From contig NZ_JARXHX010000006.1 of assembly GCF_031127835.1 (NCBI RefSeq), positions 62,001 to 126,000 of the forward strand: a stretch of 64,000 nucleotides of DNA. Reading direction: 5' to 3'. This stretch comes from Pelagicoccus sp. SDUM812002. GTDB lineage: Bacteria > Verrucomicrobiota > Verrucomicrobiia > Opitutales > Opitutaceae. The notes below the pieces were generated by a model. The model saw only the letters and a program-made list of their open reading frames with translations, did not search any database and was not told the origin of the DNA. The translations under genes were made by a program, and so were the position numbers. Below, one piece after another: positions 63,760 to 64,000 of the stretch. Every line of letters starts with the position of its first letter. Within the stretch, counting starts at the first letter, position 1.

Positions 63760-64000
63760 ATGCAGAACACGACTCAAACTACCCGCTCGGACACCACCAA
63801 GCAGCTCCCCGAGCTGTTCCAGTTGCTCCAGCCCCACCTAGAGGCCTTGGACGCCTACCTGGAGGAGCAGATCGAAGCGTTCGAGCCTGAGATCCGCGAA
63901 CACGTCTCTTATAGCATGGACACCGGCGGCAAACGCATCCGCCCTTCCCTCATCTTTTTCAGCGGTTGGAACAAGGAGTCTGAAGTAGACGAAAAACTGG
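63760..64000 (+). CDS. Polyprenyl diphosphate synthase, N-terminal part (3' truncated)
   Basis: The window ends inside this gene. From the ATG at 63760 it reads 80 codons, with the family motif SYSMDTGGKRIRPSLIFF near residues 48-65, the GGKRIRP segment that binds isopentenyl diphosphate. The first DDxxD, which marks the allylic substrate site, would come later and is not included. Family enzymes chain isoprene units for quinones or undecaprenyl carriers; product length cannot be told from this fragment. Confidence 0.87.
   Translation, partial: MQNTTQTTRSDTTKQLPELFQLLQPHLEALDAYLEEQIEAFEPEIREHVSYSMDTGGKRIRPSLIFFSGWNKESEVDEKL

Overview
The window looks like chromosomal DNA from a marine, polysaccharide-degrading member of the Verrucomicrobiota, probably class Opitutia near Puniceicoccales/Pelagicoccus. 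This is an inference from gene content and moderate GC. The clues are TonB-dependent receptors with a mature N-terminus of the LSPF type, GPH-type sugar symporters, a mannobiose epimerase/phosphorylase pair, clustered Gfo/Idh/MocA oxidoreductases with a TIM-barrel isomerase, NamZ (DUF1343), DUF4038 and DUF5069 proteins. Many genes lack an obvious Shine-Dalgarno sequence. I see no rRNA, tRNA, CRISPR array or prophage.

Layout. 1-3.1 kb: tail of an outer-membrane receptor, YfiR and a hybrid histidine kinase in one operon. 3.2-5.8 kb: a U32 peptidase-family protein. 5.8-14.6 kb: a mannobiose/manno-oligosaccharide locus with a XylR-type regulator, mannobiose 2-epimerase, GH130 mannosylglucose phosphorylase and two GPH symporters, interrupted by hairpin-rich DNA and a broken IS110-family transposase. 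14.9-22.7 kb: a large TonB-dependent receptor and, beyond an intrinsic terminator, a 1419-residue secreted FG-GAP/UnbV/Ig/vanadium-haloperoxidase fusion. 23.5-25.9 kb: modABC molybdate transporter. 26-34.5 kb: envelope and housekeeping genes (coiled-coil lipoprotein, CPBP protease, RNA methyltransferase, BON protein, glycerate kinase, DUF2062, NamZ). 34.7-39 kb: a sugar isomerase and two Gfo/Idh/MocA oxidoreductases facing a LysR gene. 39-49.5 kb: SprA-like protein, DUF4126 protein, SGNH hydrolase, RapA, CheV, a DUF1835-like protein, a CheX-like protein and an HDOD protein. 49.5-64 kb: SthA, SRAP, YheT, MgtE, CheX, a SufR-like regulator, exonuclease III, a cystathionine gamma-synthase-like enzyme, DUF5069, a DUF4038 protein, a YiiD-type thioesterase, a GreA/B-like factor, a LysM lipoprotein, KdsD and the start of a polyprenyl synthase.

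How the parts work together. In the mannan locus, imported beta-1,4-mannobiose would be epimerised to mannosylglucose and split with phosphate into mannose 1-phosphate and glucose. The two symporter genes share a near-identical 18-bp element about 200 bp upstream of each start codon, which suggests co-regulation. The most unusual single gene is the haloperoxidase fusion: all vanadate-ligand residues are present with the spacing of characterised vanadium haloperoxidases, behind an integrin-like propeller and an Ig domain. Several chemotaxis-type genes (cheV and two CheX-like genes) are scattered without a main che cluster, and each has a GCCGAT box of the flagellar sigma factor type in its upstream region.
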